This document shows, piece after piece, positions 46,530 through 55,903 of a DNA stretch of 64,000 nucleotides. The DNA lies in NCBI GenBank assembly GCA_965224215.1, contig CBDCYS010000012.1, forward strand, positions 62,001 through 126,000, written 5' to 3'. Source of the DNA: CBDCYS01 sp965224215 (lineage in GTDB: Bacteria > Acidobacteriota > Terriglobia > Bryobacterales > UBA6623). A program made the translations under genes and the position numbers. How positions within the stretch are numbered: position 1 is the stretch's first letter; each line of letters opens with the position of its first letter. The notes beneath the pieces are model-generated. The model was not told the DNA's origin and made no database searches. It saw only the letters and a list, made by a program, of their open reading frames with translations.

Positions 46530-47657
46530 CTACGCCGGACGCCTTCGCGCTGGCCGGAGTTTCTTGTAAGTGTTGTCGAGGAATTGCTGCATCAGTTCCG
46601 TCAACTCGCCGACTTCCAAAAGAAACGCGTCATGACCGTGATTGGAGGGCAGCTCGACATAGGCGACATCGAGGTTCCGGCTGCGAAGGGTGCGGACAAT
46701 TTGCTGTGATTGGTAGCTGGGGTAGAGCCAGTCCGAGGTAAAACTAACCACCAAGAAACGCGCCGCTGAGCGGGCGAAGGCGTCACCCAACGATCCGTAG
46801 CCGGCACTGAGATCGATCGAGTCCATGGCGCGAGTAATCGTCAAGTAGGAGTTGGCGTCAAAGCGGCTGACGAATTGCCCGCCACGGTAGCGCAGGTAAC
46901 TTTCCACCTCGAAGAGCCCGCTCGACTCGTCTTCGCTTCCGGCGATGCTACGGCGGCGACGGCCAAATTTTTCGTGCATCGACTCATCACTCATATAGGT
47001 GATGTGTCCGATCATGCGCGCAACGGCGAGCCCGCGCTGCGGTCCTAGCCCAGGGTAGTAATCCCCGCCTTTCCAGTCGGGGTCGGCCATGATGGCCTGA
47101 CGGCCCACCTCGTTAAACGCGATTTGTTGCGCGGAGTGTTGGAGGGTCGTGGCGATCGGAATCGTCGACGCAACTAGTTCGGGGTAGTCGACCACCCATT
47201 GCAGCACCTGCATGCCCCCCATCGATCCTCCAGCGACCGAGAGAAGGCGCTCGATGCCCAAATGGTCGACGAGCATCTTTTGCAAACGAGCCATGTCGGC
47301 GATCGTTACGAAAGGGAAACTCGACCCGTAAGGTCTGCCTGTTGCGGGGTTCAGGGAACTCGGTCCGGTCGTTCCTTGACAGCCGCCGAGCACGTTCGAA
47401 GAAATCACACAATAGCGGTCGGTATCAAAGCCCCTACCGGGGCCGACCATGTTGTCCCACCAACCCGTTCTGCCGTCCTCTTCACTGATCCCGGCGGCGT
47501 GGGCGTCGCCGGAAAAAGCGTGCTCGATCAGAATGGCATTGCTGCGGTCGTTGTTGAGGTCTCCGTAGATTTCGTAGGCAACTTCCACCGGGGAAAGGGT
47601 CTGCCCGCAGTCGAGGGTGATCGACTCGAATTGGACCTTCTGGACCTTGACTACCAT
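46530..47657 (-). CDS. metX: Homoserine O-acetyltransferase
   Basis: An alpha/beta-hydrolase enzyme that activates homoserine by acylation in methionine synthesis. Landmarks are the oxyanion region LIEHAFSGDAHA, the nucleophile elbow VAGGSMGGMQVLQW near residue 150, FTSDWLYPSYQSQ with the catalytic Asp, and LPSNHGHDAFLLE with the catalytic His. Acetyl and succinyl transfer cannot be told apart safely by eye. The start at 47657 (MVVKVQKVQFES) matches family length, and an in-frame start at 47693 is possible. It precedes metW in an operon. No SAM riboswitch was recognised upstream. Confidence 0.9.
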   Translation of the reverse strand: MVVKVQKVQFESITLDCGQTLSPVEVAYEIYGDLNNDRSNAILIEHAFSGDAHAAGISEEDGRTGWWDNMVGPGRGFDTDRYCVISSNVLGGCQGTTGPSSLNPATGRPYGSSFPFVTIADMARLQKMLVDHLGIERLLSVAGGSMGGMQVLQWVVDYPELVASTIPIATTLQHSAQQIAFNEVGRQAIMADPDWKGGDYYPGLGPQRGLAVARMIGHITYMSDESMHEKFGRRRRSIAGSEDESSGLFEVESYLRYRGGQFVSRFDANSYLTITRAMDSIDLSAGYGSLGDAFARSAARFLVVSFTSDWLYPSYQSQQIVRTLRSRNLDVAYVELPSNHGHDAFLLEVGELTELMQQFLDNTYKKLRPARRRPA

Positions 47658-47783
47658 ACGGAATTCATCGCGCTCAGCGTAAGCGAACGCCACTTTCAGG
47701 ATACTGGACGCTTCCAGCTAGGGGGGACGGAATCGAAGGGGTTCGGACCGCGCTCGCCGGTGTCACCGGCTGAGGCGAAAAAA

Positions 47784-47812
47784 AAGTGGCAGCCCGTACA
47801 AGGCTGCCACTT
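47784..47812 (-). terminator. Rho-independent terminator of the H1-like histone gene
   Basis: aagtggcagcc and ggctgccactt form an 11-bp stem with a 7-base loop. On the minus strand the stem is followed at once by eight T residues. It lies 100 bases beyond the stop codon of the histone-like gene. Confidence 0.85.
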
Positions 47813-47912
47813 CATTCGCTTGAGGCCGAGAATTCGAAAACCGTTCGGCCGTGCCCGCCGTCCTTCCACCGCGTAACGAAAAGCAGCTTGCCGGAACGGC
47901 TTACCACTCAAC

Positions 47913-48239
47913 TTACTTCTTCTTGGCGGCTTTCTTCTTTGGCGCTGCCTTTTTCTTTGGCGCAGCCTTCTTCGGCGCAGCCTTCTTCGGCGCAGCCTTC
48001 TTGGCTGCCTTCTTCGGGGCTGCCTTCTTCGGGGCTGCCTTCTTGGCTGCCTTCTTCGGGGCTGCCTTCTTGGCTGCCTTCTTCGGGGCTGCCTTCTTGG
48101 CTGCCTTCTTCGGGGCTGCCTTCTTGGCTGCCTTCTTCGGGGCTGCCTTCTTGGCAGCCTTCTTCGGAGCTGCCTTCTTCACTGCCTTCTTCCGGGCCGC
48201 TTTTTTGGGGGCCGCTTTCTTGGCTGCTTTCTTTGCCAT
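47913..48239 (-). CDS. Histone H1-like Lys/Ala/Pro-repeat protein
   Basis: The 108-residue protein consists almost entirely of KKAAPKKAA-type repeats (about a dozen), with no hydrophobic core. Such proteins resemble the C-terminal tail of eukaryotic H1 and bind DNA non-specifically, acting in nucleoid compaction. The ATG at 48239 has gaggt about 12 bases upstream, and a strong terminator follows, so it is a single-gene unit. The repeats make its length prone to change by replication slippage and to assembly error. An apparent Ala/Phe-rich frame on the opposite strand is its shadow. Confidence 0.85.
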   Translation of the reverse strand: MAKKAAKKAAPKKAARKKAVKKAAPKKAAKKAAPKKAAKKAAPKKAAKKAAPKKAAKKAAPKKAAKKAAPKKAAPKKAAKKAAPKKAAPKKAAPKKKAAPKKKAAKKK

Positions 48240-48708
48240 AGTTTGTTTACCTCACTTTTTTGGATTCAACTTCGGGGCTCGGAAGCTGCCAGTTGCTGCG
48301 CTTGTCGCGGCAATGTTCTCCTTCACCCACTACATTGATCCTCATAAATGTTTTAACACGTCTTGTGTCATTTTCCAAACATTTTTTTGCATTTTTGTTT
48401 CACCAAATCCACTACTGACGGGCGTTTCGAGCAACACGAGTCACCATGAATGGCTCCGAAGCCTTTATCCATAGGGTCCCGGCGACAACGAGAGACGAAC
48501 ACTCGCTGTCCGAATCGCTTCAACGAAACTTGTGCACGCGGTCGGGCGCGCAGCGCGATTGTTCAACGAGTCCCGGTGCGCGACTCTCGCGCGTGTAACG
48601 ATTCGCGGCCACGGCAACACCAGCGCGTCAACCTGTGGGCTGCGCCATGACGCGGTTGCGCACGCGTACGCTTTGCGTTGCGTTCGTCAACTGAGCTACC
48701 TTCAAGGA
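48240..48708. other. 470-base intergenic region
   Basis: It separates the divergent histone-like and peptidase genes. It has an AT-rich, T-run-rich portion (48330-48410), likely promoter DNA for the histone gene, but no element could be fixed. No gene is supported. Confidence 0.35.
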
Positions 48709-50235
48709 ATGAAGTTGTTTTCGAGCAGGTCGATATGCACGTTGCTTCTGTGGGGCGTTCTGGCGCCCGTTTCCTGGGCCCAAGATCTGGCGAGTTTCGA
48801 GAAGGCGGTCACCGAATTCACGCTGGACAACGGGATGCACTTCATCGTCCTCGAGCGTCACAACGCGCCGGTCGTTTCGTTCAACACCTACGCAAATGTG
48901 GGAAGCGCCGACGACCCCTCCGGCCTCACTGGCCTTGCTCACATGTTCGAGCACATGGCCTTCAAAGGCACGCCCCAGATCGGCTCCAAAGACTACGACA
49001 AAGAGCAGCCAGCACTCGACGCGGTCGATCAGGCTTACGCGGCGCTGCAAGCCGAACGGCGAAAAGGACCACGCGTCGACGAGAAACAACTCGCGGAACT
49101 TCAGCAACAGTTCGATCAAGCCGCCGGGGAAGCTGCCGAGCTGGCCAACAGCAACGAGTACACACGCATCATCGAAGAGAACGGCGGCACGGGCCTGAAC
49201 GCCGGGACTTCGCTCGACGCGACGGTCTACTACAACCGGCTACCTTCAAACCGAACCGAGCTTTGGTTCTATCTGGAGTCGGAGCGCTTCCTGCGTCCGG
49301 TGTTTCGCGACTTCTACAAGGAGCGGAACGTTGTTCGGGAAGAACGGCGCATGCGGACGGAATCGAACCCGCTTGGCCGGATGATCGAAGCGTTTCTGGC
49401 GGCTGCCTATCAGGCGCACCCCTACGGGCGGCCGGGGGTGGGCTGGGCAAGCGATATCGACACTCTGAGCGTTGAGGACGCGCGGCAGTTCTTTGAACGA
49501 TATTACGGTCCCGGCAACTTGACGATCGCGATCGCGGGAGACGTCGACCCGAAGCAGATGCGGCAGTGGGCCGAGACGTACTTTAGCGGTTTGCCGAAGC
49601 GGCCGCTGCCTCCTTCGGTTCAGACCCAGGAACCCGAGCAGCAGGGGGAGCGCCGCATTCAAGTCGTTTCGGAATCGCAGCCGGCGGTTATCGTCGGCTT
49701 CAAGAAACCATCGCATGAGCACGCCGACCGGGCCGTGTTCGACGTGATATCGAGCGTCTTGAGCAGCGGCCGCACGAGTTGGCTCTACAAAGACTTGGTG
49801 CGCGACAAACAGATCGCTCTATTCGCCGGCGGTTTCCCTAACTTTCCCGGCAGTAAGTACACTTCCCTCTTCCTCTTCTTCGCGCTGCCGACAGCCGGTC
49901 ACACTGTTGAAGAGATCGAGCAAGCGATGTATGAAGTGGTCGAGCGCATGAAGAATGAACAGGTGGATGAAGCCACGCTCGAGATGGTAAAGACGAAAGC
50001 CAGAGCCGCCCTGATCCAGCAACTCGACAGCACGGTCGGGCTGGCCTCACAGCTCACAAGCAATCATGTCAACTTCGGCGATTGGCGCCAGATGTTCCGC
50101 CAACTCGATGAAATCAAGCGCGTCACGGCCGATGACGTTCAGCGCGTCGCGAAGGAATACTTCCGGCGCGACAAACGAACCGTCACTTACTCTGTCAAGG
50201 CTGAGCAGGATGACGCCGGTGCAGGGGCAGAATGA
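48709..50235 (+). CDS. M16-family zinc peptidase, catalytic partner
   Basis: A secreted or periplasmic metallopeptidase of 508 residues. It has a signal peptide (ending SWAQ) and the inverted zinc motif HMFEHMAF near residue 81, with downstream acidic ligands in the ERNVVREERRMRTE region. Compared with usual members, there is a helical insertion (QAYAALQAERRKGPRVDEKQLAELQQQFDQAAGEA) after the zinc motif. The start at 48709 is supported by aagga and gives a proper signal peptide; longer in-frame versions do not. It overlaps the next M16 gene by four bases (ATGA), so the two products likely form the active heterodimer. Confidence 0.88.
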   Translation: MKLFSSRSICTLLLWGVLAPVSWAQDLASFEKAVTEFTLDNGMHFIVLERHNAPVVSFNTYANVGSADDPSGLTGLAHMFEHMAFKGTPQIGSKDYDKEQPALDAVDQAYAALQAERRKGPRVDEKQLAELQQQFDQAAGEAAELANSNEYTRIIEENGGTGLNAGTSLDATVYYNRLPSNRTELWFYLESERFLRPVFRDFYKERNVVREERRMRTESNPLGRMIEAFLAAAYQAHPYGRPGVGWASDIDTLSVEDARQFFERYYGPGNLTIAIAGDVDPKQMRQWAETYFSGLPKRPLPPSVQTQEPEQQGERRIQVVSESQPAVIVGFKKPSHEHADRAVFDVISSVLSSGRTSWLYKDLVRDKQIALFAGGFPNFPGSKYTSLFLFFALPTAGHTVEEIEQAMYEVVERMKNEQVDEATLEMVKTKARAALIQQLDSTVGLASQLTSNHVNFGDWRQMFRQLDEIKRVTADDVQRVAKEYFRRDKRTVTYSVKAEQDDAGAGAE

Positions 50236-52343
50236 CTGAGAGGAAGAAATTGAGACGAGCAAAATTGAGACCAGCACGAATCTTGATACTCTCGCTGCTG
50301 CTTGCGGCAGTCGTATCGGCGCAAGGACCGGCGTCTTCGCACGAGGAGATCGCCAAACGGTATCCGCCCTTACGTGAGGTGGAGATCCCGGAAGTCGCCC
50401 AGCACACGCTTGCGAATGGCATCGAGTTGTATTTGCTGGAAGACCGTTCGCTCCCGGTGATCAGCGGCTCGGCCTCCGTTCGCACTGGAAATCTTTTCGA
50501 CCCGCCCGACAAGATTGGACTCGCGGGGATTACCGGTTCGGTATGGAGGCTCGGCGGCACCGAATCGATGACGGGCGAGCAGATCGACGAAGCGCTGGAA
50601 AACATGGCGGCATCGGTCGAAGCAGGAATCGGCGAGACCAGCGGTCAAGTTAGTTTCTGGACTCTCAGTGAGAACTTCGATTCGGTGTTGGCGATATTTG
50701 ACGATGTCCTTACGAACCCGGCTTTTCGGCAAGACAAGATTGATTTCACTTTGCAGCAGGCTCGCAGCGGGATCGCGCGCCGCAACGACGACGCAGGGGG
50801 CATCGCCAACCGCGAGATTCGCAACCTGGTTTACGGCACCGACTCACCCTACGGTTGGCAGATTGAATACGAGCATCTGGATCGCATCACAAAGGCCAAC
50901 ATCAAAATTGCGATCTACGGTGATTTTTCCACCTCGGAAATGAAAGCGAAAATCGAGAAGGCCTTTGCGGACTGGGACGCTCAGCAAGCCCCCGTGCCTG
51001 CCTTCCCAGCGGTCCCGAAAAAGCCTGCGGGCGGCGTGTTCGTTGTCGAGAAGAACGACGTCAACCAATCGAGTATCCGTGCCGCCCATTTGGGAGGTTT
51101 GTTGAAAGACGAGGACTACCCAGCCCTCAGAGTCATGAGCACCATTCTCGGCGGAGGGTTTCAGAGCCGCCTCTTCCAGGAGGTGCGCAGCAACCTCGGC
51201 TTGGCCTATCAGGCCGGAGCTTCTTGGGGCGCTGAGTACGGTCATCCCGGGATCTTCACGATATCGATCGGCACAAAGTCGGAGTCGACGGTAAAGGCGA
51301 TTGACGTGGCATTGAAAGAAGTGGAACGGATGCGCGCCGAGCCAGTCAGCGACGATGAACTGCGCACCGCCAAGGATTCGGTTCTGAACAGTTTCGTCTT
51401 CAATTTCGAGACTCCGCGCAAGACCCTCGACCGCCTGATGGTCTATCGCTATTGGGGATATCCGCAGGATTTCATCTTCCGGTACAAGGAAAGGATTGCG
51501 GCGGTTTCGAGAAAAGACGTCCAGCGCGTAGCGGAAAAATACTTGCGTCCGGACGATCTGAAATTCGTTGTCGTCGGCAAGCCCGCCGACTTTGACCAGC
51601 CGCTCGACACCCTCGGCAGGGAAGTAACCAAGCTGGATATCACGATTCCCGAGCCGGAGCAAGCTCTTTCCGAAGCCAGCGAAGGCACGATCGAACGGGG
51701 CCACGCGATCCTCGCGAAAGCTGTCGAGGCGGCGGGAGGCGCCGAGAGATTGGCAGGCGTAAAAGACGTGACAAAAAAGGGCAAGCTCGCCATGGGCTCG
51801 ATGTCAATGGAGCAGACCACGCAAATCATCGTTCCCGATGTCTTCCGGCAGGAGAATCGCATGCCGTTTGGCGCTATGACGGTGTTTGCCCAAGGTGAGA
51901 CAGGCTGGATGAACAGTCCGCAAGGCCAGGGGCCGATGCCTGGGCCCCAGGTCAAGGAAATGCGAAGCGCGCTATTCCGGATGCGAGAGACGCTGCTGCT
52001 AAGCGCTAGTCATGCCGGGCGAAAGGTGAACTTCGTCCAGCAGGATGAAGTCGACGGCAAGACCGCCGACGTTATTGAGATCTCGTCAACGGACTCAGGC
52101 TCGATCCGACTATGGGTGGAATCTGAGAACAGCGTGGTCGTTAAGTCGATTCACCAAAGGTCCTCCGGGGAAGGGGGTCCGGCCGAGGTCGAACAAATCT
52201 ACTCGGACTACCGTGAGGTCGATGGCATCCGAATGCCCTTCAAGACCCAAGTCAACCAAGGCGGAAAAGAAGTGGCGACTCTTACCTTGACCGAGGTTAT
52301 TTACAACAGCGGCCTCGACGTCGAGACTCTGTCCAAGCCCTGA
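50232..52343 (+). CDS. M16-family protein lacking the zinc motif, with C-terminal extension
   Basis: The 703-residue partner has a signal peptide, two M16-type halves and a roughly 200-residue C-terminal extension (from ARLAGVKDVTKKGKLAMGS-like beta strands) resembling lipoprotein-binding or LolA-type folds. Where active members have HxxEH it reads GLAGITGSVWRLGGTESM, so it is non-catalytic, as is usual for one of a pair. Between LDRIT and ANIKIAIYGDF about 14 residues normally found in this helix (the FHKRYFxPN region) are absent in frame. This may be a genuine deletion. Confidence 0.85.
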   Translation: MTERKKLRRAKLRPARILILSLLLAAVVSAQGPASSHEEIAKRYPPLREVEIPEVAQHTLANGIELYLLEDRSLPVISGSASVRTGNLFDPPDKIGLAGITGSVWRLGGTESMTGEQIDEALENMAASVEAGIGETSGQVSFWTLSENFDSVLAIFDDVLTNPAFRQDKIDFTLQQARSGIARRNDDAGGIANREIRNLVYGTDSPYGWQIEYEHLDRITKANIKIAIYGDFSTSEMKAKIEKAFADWDAQQAPVPAFPAVPKKPAGGVFVVEKNDVNQSSIRAAHLGGLLKDEDYPALRVMSTILGGGFQSRLFQEVRSNLGLAYQAGASWGAEYGHPGIFTISIGTKSESTVKAIDVALKEVERMRAEPVSDDELRTAKDSVLNSFVFNFETPRKTLDRLMVYRYWGYPQDFIFRYKERIAAVSRKDVQRVAEKYLRPDDLKFVVVGKPADFDQPLDTLGREVTKLDITIPEPEQALSEASEGTIERGHAILAKAVEAAGGAERLAGVKDVTKKGKLAMGSMSMEQTTQIIVPDVFRQENRMPFGAMTVFAQGETGWMNSPQGQGPMPGPQVKEMRSALFRMRETLLLSASHAGRKVNFVQQDEVDGKTADVIEISSTDSGSIRLWVESENSVVVKSIHQRSSGEGGPAEVEQIYSDYREVDGIRMPFKTQVNQGGKEVATLTLTEVIYNSGLDVETLSKP

Positions 52344-52713
52344 TTCGGTGATCTGGCTCTGACGAAACGATTCGGCGCGGCGTGAGCGCCTTCCACGCTT
52401 GCTGCACACCGATTCCTCGGCTTGTTCGGTCCCGCAGAACGGCAACGGAAGCAGGGCATCCGGTCCAGCCAACAAAGCGCCCCGAGGGGCAACCTCGACA
52501 AATCGAGGCTACACCAGGCTGGCGGATCACCTCATTCCGATTCCCAGTTGTGTTTCTACCCAGCACGCCGGCCCAAGTCCCCTGCTCCGGCGTGACAGGA
52601 TCTCAGTAATGGGGCGCCAAAGAATAGCGAATGAAAACCCTTGTCTCGACGATGCAACGGATGTAGGCTTAGGTAGTCGAACATAGGAATGGCAGAGTCT
52701 GGAGGAACATCGG

Positions 52714-52797
52714 CATGAAGATCAACAACTATGGAATCGCTGCTTTGCTGCTTGCGCTGCCGATCGTGCTGACGGCTGGTGGAGAGTGTGTCCAGTG
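52714..52797 (+). pseudogene. 5' fragment of a small secreted protein cut by a group II intron
   Basis: An ATG at 52714, with ggagg 8 bases upstream, opens a signal-peptide-like sequence (MKINNYGIAALLLALPIVLT) and runs to a TGA at 52795-52797. The last codons lie in what looks like the intron 5' end (gtgtg at 52786). The real protein was probably longer, its remainder being beyond the intron or lost. The 370 bases before it hold only a short palindrome (cctcgacaaatcgagg). Confidence 0.5.
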
Positions 52798-53382
52798 AAG
52801 GCTGGTATGTTCAGTGGGAGACAGTCCCACCGGGGTAAAAGTCAGAGCCCCGTAGCTTGGGTTGCATCCGTGTGGAGGAAACGAAGCCGATGAAGCCAAC
52901 TGACAAAGCCATCCTTGGGATGGTGAGCAAGTCACCGGGCCGTAACAAAAGTGAACCCATAGGTGGCCTCGAAAAGCTAAAACCCCGGAGGCCGAACCCT
53001 CTTTCCACGGGTGAAGGCAGCATGGCCTGGCGCAGACTGACTGCAGCGCCAGTTCACTCCGACGGGGTGCTAGGGACAGCTCGGTGACAAGGGCATGCTA
53101 AGCAACTGGAGAAGCCCTCCTCGTCCCGTCGAGAAATTGGCGGAGCAGGGAAGCCGTATAACTGGCGAAAACCAGGAAATCGGTGGAAGGCGAGAGGATG
53201 GCGGCTAGGTTCGTAGTAGTGAGGAAGCGGGGTAACGCCCGTGGAGCGAAGGAGCCTTGCTGCACATGAAGTCTTGGTCAACACAGTGAGGCAGGGGCGA
53301 AATGATAAAAGCGTCCGGTAGTCTGCAGGATCTGAGACGAAGACTATACGGCAAGGGGAAGGCTGAACGGACTTGGCGTTAA
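52786..53382 (+). mobile_element. Group II intron fragment (5' part, domains I to IV)
   Basis: The sequence starts gtgtg, as group II introns do, and runs through a structured, GA-rich RNA into a short reading frame at 53302-53382. Its product (MIKASGSLQDLRRRLYGKGK...) is the typical first 26 residues of an LtrA-type reverse transcriptase/maturase. The frame stops immediately after TWR, and neither the rest of the reverse transcriptase nor a domain V motif is found downstream. The intron is therefore 3'-truncated and cannot splice. Confidence 0.7.
53302..53382 (+). pseudogene. LtrA-type maturase N-terminal remnant
   Basis: The 26 codons match the conserved start of group II intron maturases (SLQDLRRRLYGKGKAERTWR) and end at TAA. 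The polymerase domain is entirely missing. The stretch from 53383 to 53588 has no recognised gene. Confidence 0.65.
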
Positions 53383-53588
53383 CCCAAGGCCTCGGTCGGA
53401 AGCGGTGGAGTAGTCAATGGCGAGAGCAGACACCTGGATTCGGGTGACGGCTTCCGAGCTGTCGTCGAAAGCAACTCCGATCGGATAGGTCTCATAAACC
53501 TTGTCGTGAAGTGTGCAGGAGCGCGTAGTGAAGGAAATCTTCATGCTGCGTGCGAGGTGGCGGGAGCTGGAAACGGAGCCACGGACAC

Positions 53589-54704
53589 GGCGCTGTTGCA
53601 TGATTCAACTGCGGCGCGAGTGGGGGCGCTTTTCCAACTTCTCGTTCAGGACACCACAGCGCAGGATTTCGGCCTATCCAGCTCGGCCATCCGGTTGAGG
53701 ATGTGACACCCGATCGCAACTTCTCTCCTTTGTGCTTTGCCGTGCCTCGCCTTCAATCCGCCTCCGAGCACGGACTTGTATCGGAAGAAGCTGTTCTCAA
53801 CGCGCGCCTGCTGTCGGTAGCCCGACTCCTTCTGCCACTCTCGTCGCCCGACCTGGCGAATCCTCTCAAGAGCCGTGTCACGCTGCGCCCAGGGGCCGTC
53901 CGTTGGCCCCGCCGACACCGCGGAGCGACGAGGGGGAATCACAATCACGACGTTCTCTGTACCGGCCGCGCTGAGTTGATCGTAGACTGACCTGTGGTCG
54001 TAGGCTCCGTCTGCGGTGAAACGCCGGATGGGAACCTCGATTGTGTCGAGAAGAGCAGGGAGTGTGGAGGCGTCGTCCCGGCTGCTCGCTGTGAGTTCGG
54101 CCGCCACAATGAACCCCTCGGCATCCACCCCGATGTGCAGCTTCCGCCAATCCCGGCGTTTCTTTGATGCCTTGTGCTTGTGCGCGTTCCATTCGCCGCA
54201 ACCCAGAATCTTTAGCCCTGTGGAATCGACGATCAAGTCGATCGGGCCGTCGTAGGATCGGGTCAGGGGCGGCACCGCAACGATTTGGTTCCGGCGCGAG
54301 AGGGTGGTGTGGTCCGGGGCCTTGAGGTTGAGGCCCATCAAGCGGAGCAGCGAGTCCAGGAACCCCTCGGTCTGGCGGAGCGGCAGGCTGAAGACGACCC
54401 GCAGCGTCAACGCGGTCCGGACCGCGAGGTTCGAGTACCGCCGCTGGCCTCCGCGAAGACCGTTCTTCGGTGGTATCCAGGCGGCAATTGCATCCTCGCT
54501 CAGCCAGATCGTGACGTCGCCGCGGCTCCTGAGGCCACGCTCGTACTCCCTCCAGTTCCGGATTCTGTACTTCGTCTTGTACTGGCGGTTGACTCGGCTC
54601 GACTTCGCTGCGACCATGACGTTACCCCCCCCGATCTCTATGATGGACTGGACCCCACCCCCGCCGCTAGCGTGCTCGCTTACACCGATTCATGCACCAA
54701 CGCC
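53589..54704 (-). mobile_element. IS5-family (IS903-like) insertion sequence without target duplication
   Basis: Ends read ggcgctgttgcatgattc (left) and ggcgttggtgcatgaatc (right, inverted), differing at three of 18 positions. About 1.1 kb. The 9-bp duplication usual for IS903 relatives is absent (flanks cacggacac and cctctgcag), so one flank was probably deleted or recombined after insertion. Confidence 0.65.
53646..54617 (-). CDS. IS5-family transposase
   Basis: A DDE transposase of 323 residues resembling the IS903 group. The N-terminal YKTKYRIRNWREYERGLRSRG and a DNA-binding region are followed by catalytic motifs in DLIVDSTGLKILG, RFTADGAYDHRSVYDQL and ARVENSFFRYKSVLGGGL. Length and motifs are complete, so the gene appears functional. 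It is distinct from the IS427-like element at 45 kb. Confidence 0.88.
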   Translation of the reverse strand: MVAAKSSRVNRQYKTKYRIRNWREYERGLRSRGDVTIWLSEDAIAAWIPPKNGLRGGQRRYSNLAVRTALTLRVVFSLPLRQTEGFLDSLLRLMGLNLKAPDHTTLSRRNQIVAVPPLTRSYDGPIDLIVDSTGLKILGCGEWNAHKHKASKKRRDWRKLHIGVDAEGFIVAAELTASSRDDASTLPALLDTIEVPIRRFTADGAYDHRSVYDQLSAAGTENVVIVIPPRRSAVSAGPTDGPWAQRDTALERIRQVGRREWQKESGYRQQARVENSFFRYKSVLGGGLKARHGKAQRREVAIGCHILNRMAELDRPKSCAVVS

Positions 54705-54778
54705 CCTCTGCAGCCGTAATCCTCACTTGACACCCCCTGTTGGGTCTACCCCATGTTGGAGCCATCGCGAGAGTACGG

Positions 54779-55680
54779 CTAACCAAACACCTGCTCCCGA
54801 ACCGCTTCGACGACGGCTGCCAGCGTCGGATTCTTGATCTTTCTCTCCAGAGATGTTCCATAGAAGCTCTCCTTCAAGCCGCTTAACTCCCCAACCAGTT
54901 CAGCGCCGTACAGTTGTTTGACTTCACTCGCTGCGACCAAAGGCGCCGGAAATAGGCCCGTGCCGGCATAGCCGAAGGCCTTCATCAGAGCGCTGTCCTC
55001 GAATTCCGCCACCACCCAGGGGCGGATGCCCTTGCTGAGGCACCAGTAATCAATCTCGCGCCGGAGATTCGTGTTCTGCGTCGGCCAGAGGACTGGCGCT
55101 CTGTCCAAGGACTCGGGAAAACTCTGCCGGTAGCGAGTCGCCAGCTTTTCGACTCCGAACATGCCAACTCCACAGTCGCCAAGCTTGTGATTGAAAGCGC
55201 GCACTCGGACTGCCGGTCCGAGAGGAGAGTCTGACAAAACGAGGTCAATCTCGTGAATCGCCAGGCTTGCGAGCAGCGCTTGTGGCTTGCCTTCAAAGCA
55301 GATCAAATGTATTTGCTCACTCAATTCAAGGGCAGGACTGAGGATGCGGTGTACAACCGTTTTCGGAAGGACATCCGCAACGCCCACCCGGAAATTCTGC
55401 CTCCTCTCGCTCGTGGGCCTGCCATGCATTGTGCCAACAATTCCTGACCGAGCGCGAAGATTTCGTTGGCATACCGGTAGACAGCGCGGCCATCGTCCGT
55501 TAGCTCGAGATTGCGGCCCACTCGATTGAAAAGAGTGCGTCCCAGGCTTTTCTCTAGGATGCGGAGTTGCGCCGATACCGTCGGCTGAGCGAGCCGCAAC
55601 TTCTCACACGCAGCCGTGATAGTACCCTCCCTTGCGACCATCCAGAAGTACAGCAGGTGGTGGTAATTCAGCCAGTCCAT
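54779..55680 (-). pseudogene. LysR-family regulator, NhaR-like, frameshifted
   Basis: The N-terminus (LNYHHLLYFWMVAREGTITAACEKL ... QPTVSAQLRILE) is a LysR winged HTH with the HHLLYFW signature of NhaR, the sodium/pH-responsive activator of antiporter genes. Near 55400, in a purine-rich agaggaggc stretch, one base is missing. The C-terminal sensor domain continues in another frame (FRVGVADVLPKTVVHRIL ... EFEDSALMKAFGYAGTGLFPAP), also as in NhaR. The single lesion could be a sequencing error. It is divergent from a tiny membrane-protein gene. A truncated antiporter gene lies 4.5 kb away, but no direct link is shown. Confidence 0.8.
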
Positions 55681-55903
55681 CTCAAAAGTATATAGGGTGA
55701 GCCTATGGGAAACGTCCTCTTTTTCTAATTTTCAAAACAGTCGCCCGGGCGTACACTGAGTTATTAGAAGCGTGGCTGCCAAGGGTAAGACCTGACCATG
55801 TCGACCGGCAGAGTGAGGATTCTGCTCATCTTGAGGAGCGTCTGCTCGACGCACGGTCAGCAAATCACTTCGTCCTGGCGGACACTTGGAAGAGGAGAAA
55901 ACC

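Noticed and set aside
47658..47912. SAM riboswitch upstream of metX
   Set aside because: No conserved SAM-riboswitch core was seen; the only strong hairpin is the terminator of the histone gene.
47851..48474. Ala/Phe-rich long frame on the plus strand over the histone gene
   Set aside because: It is the complement of the KKAAPKKAA repeats. The minus-strand gene has a ribosome-binding site and terminator, and this frame has neither.
53383..53588. Group II intron domain V after the maturase remnant
   Set aside because: A gagctgtcgtcgaaagc stretch looks superficially similar but lacks the required cgtacggttc-like second arm.
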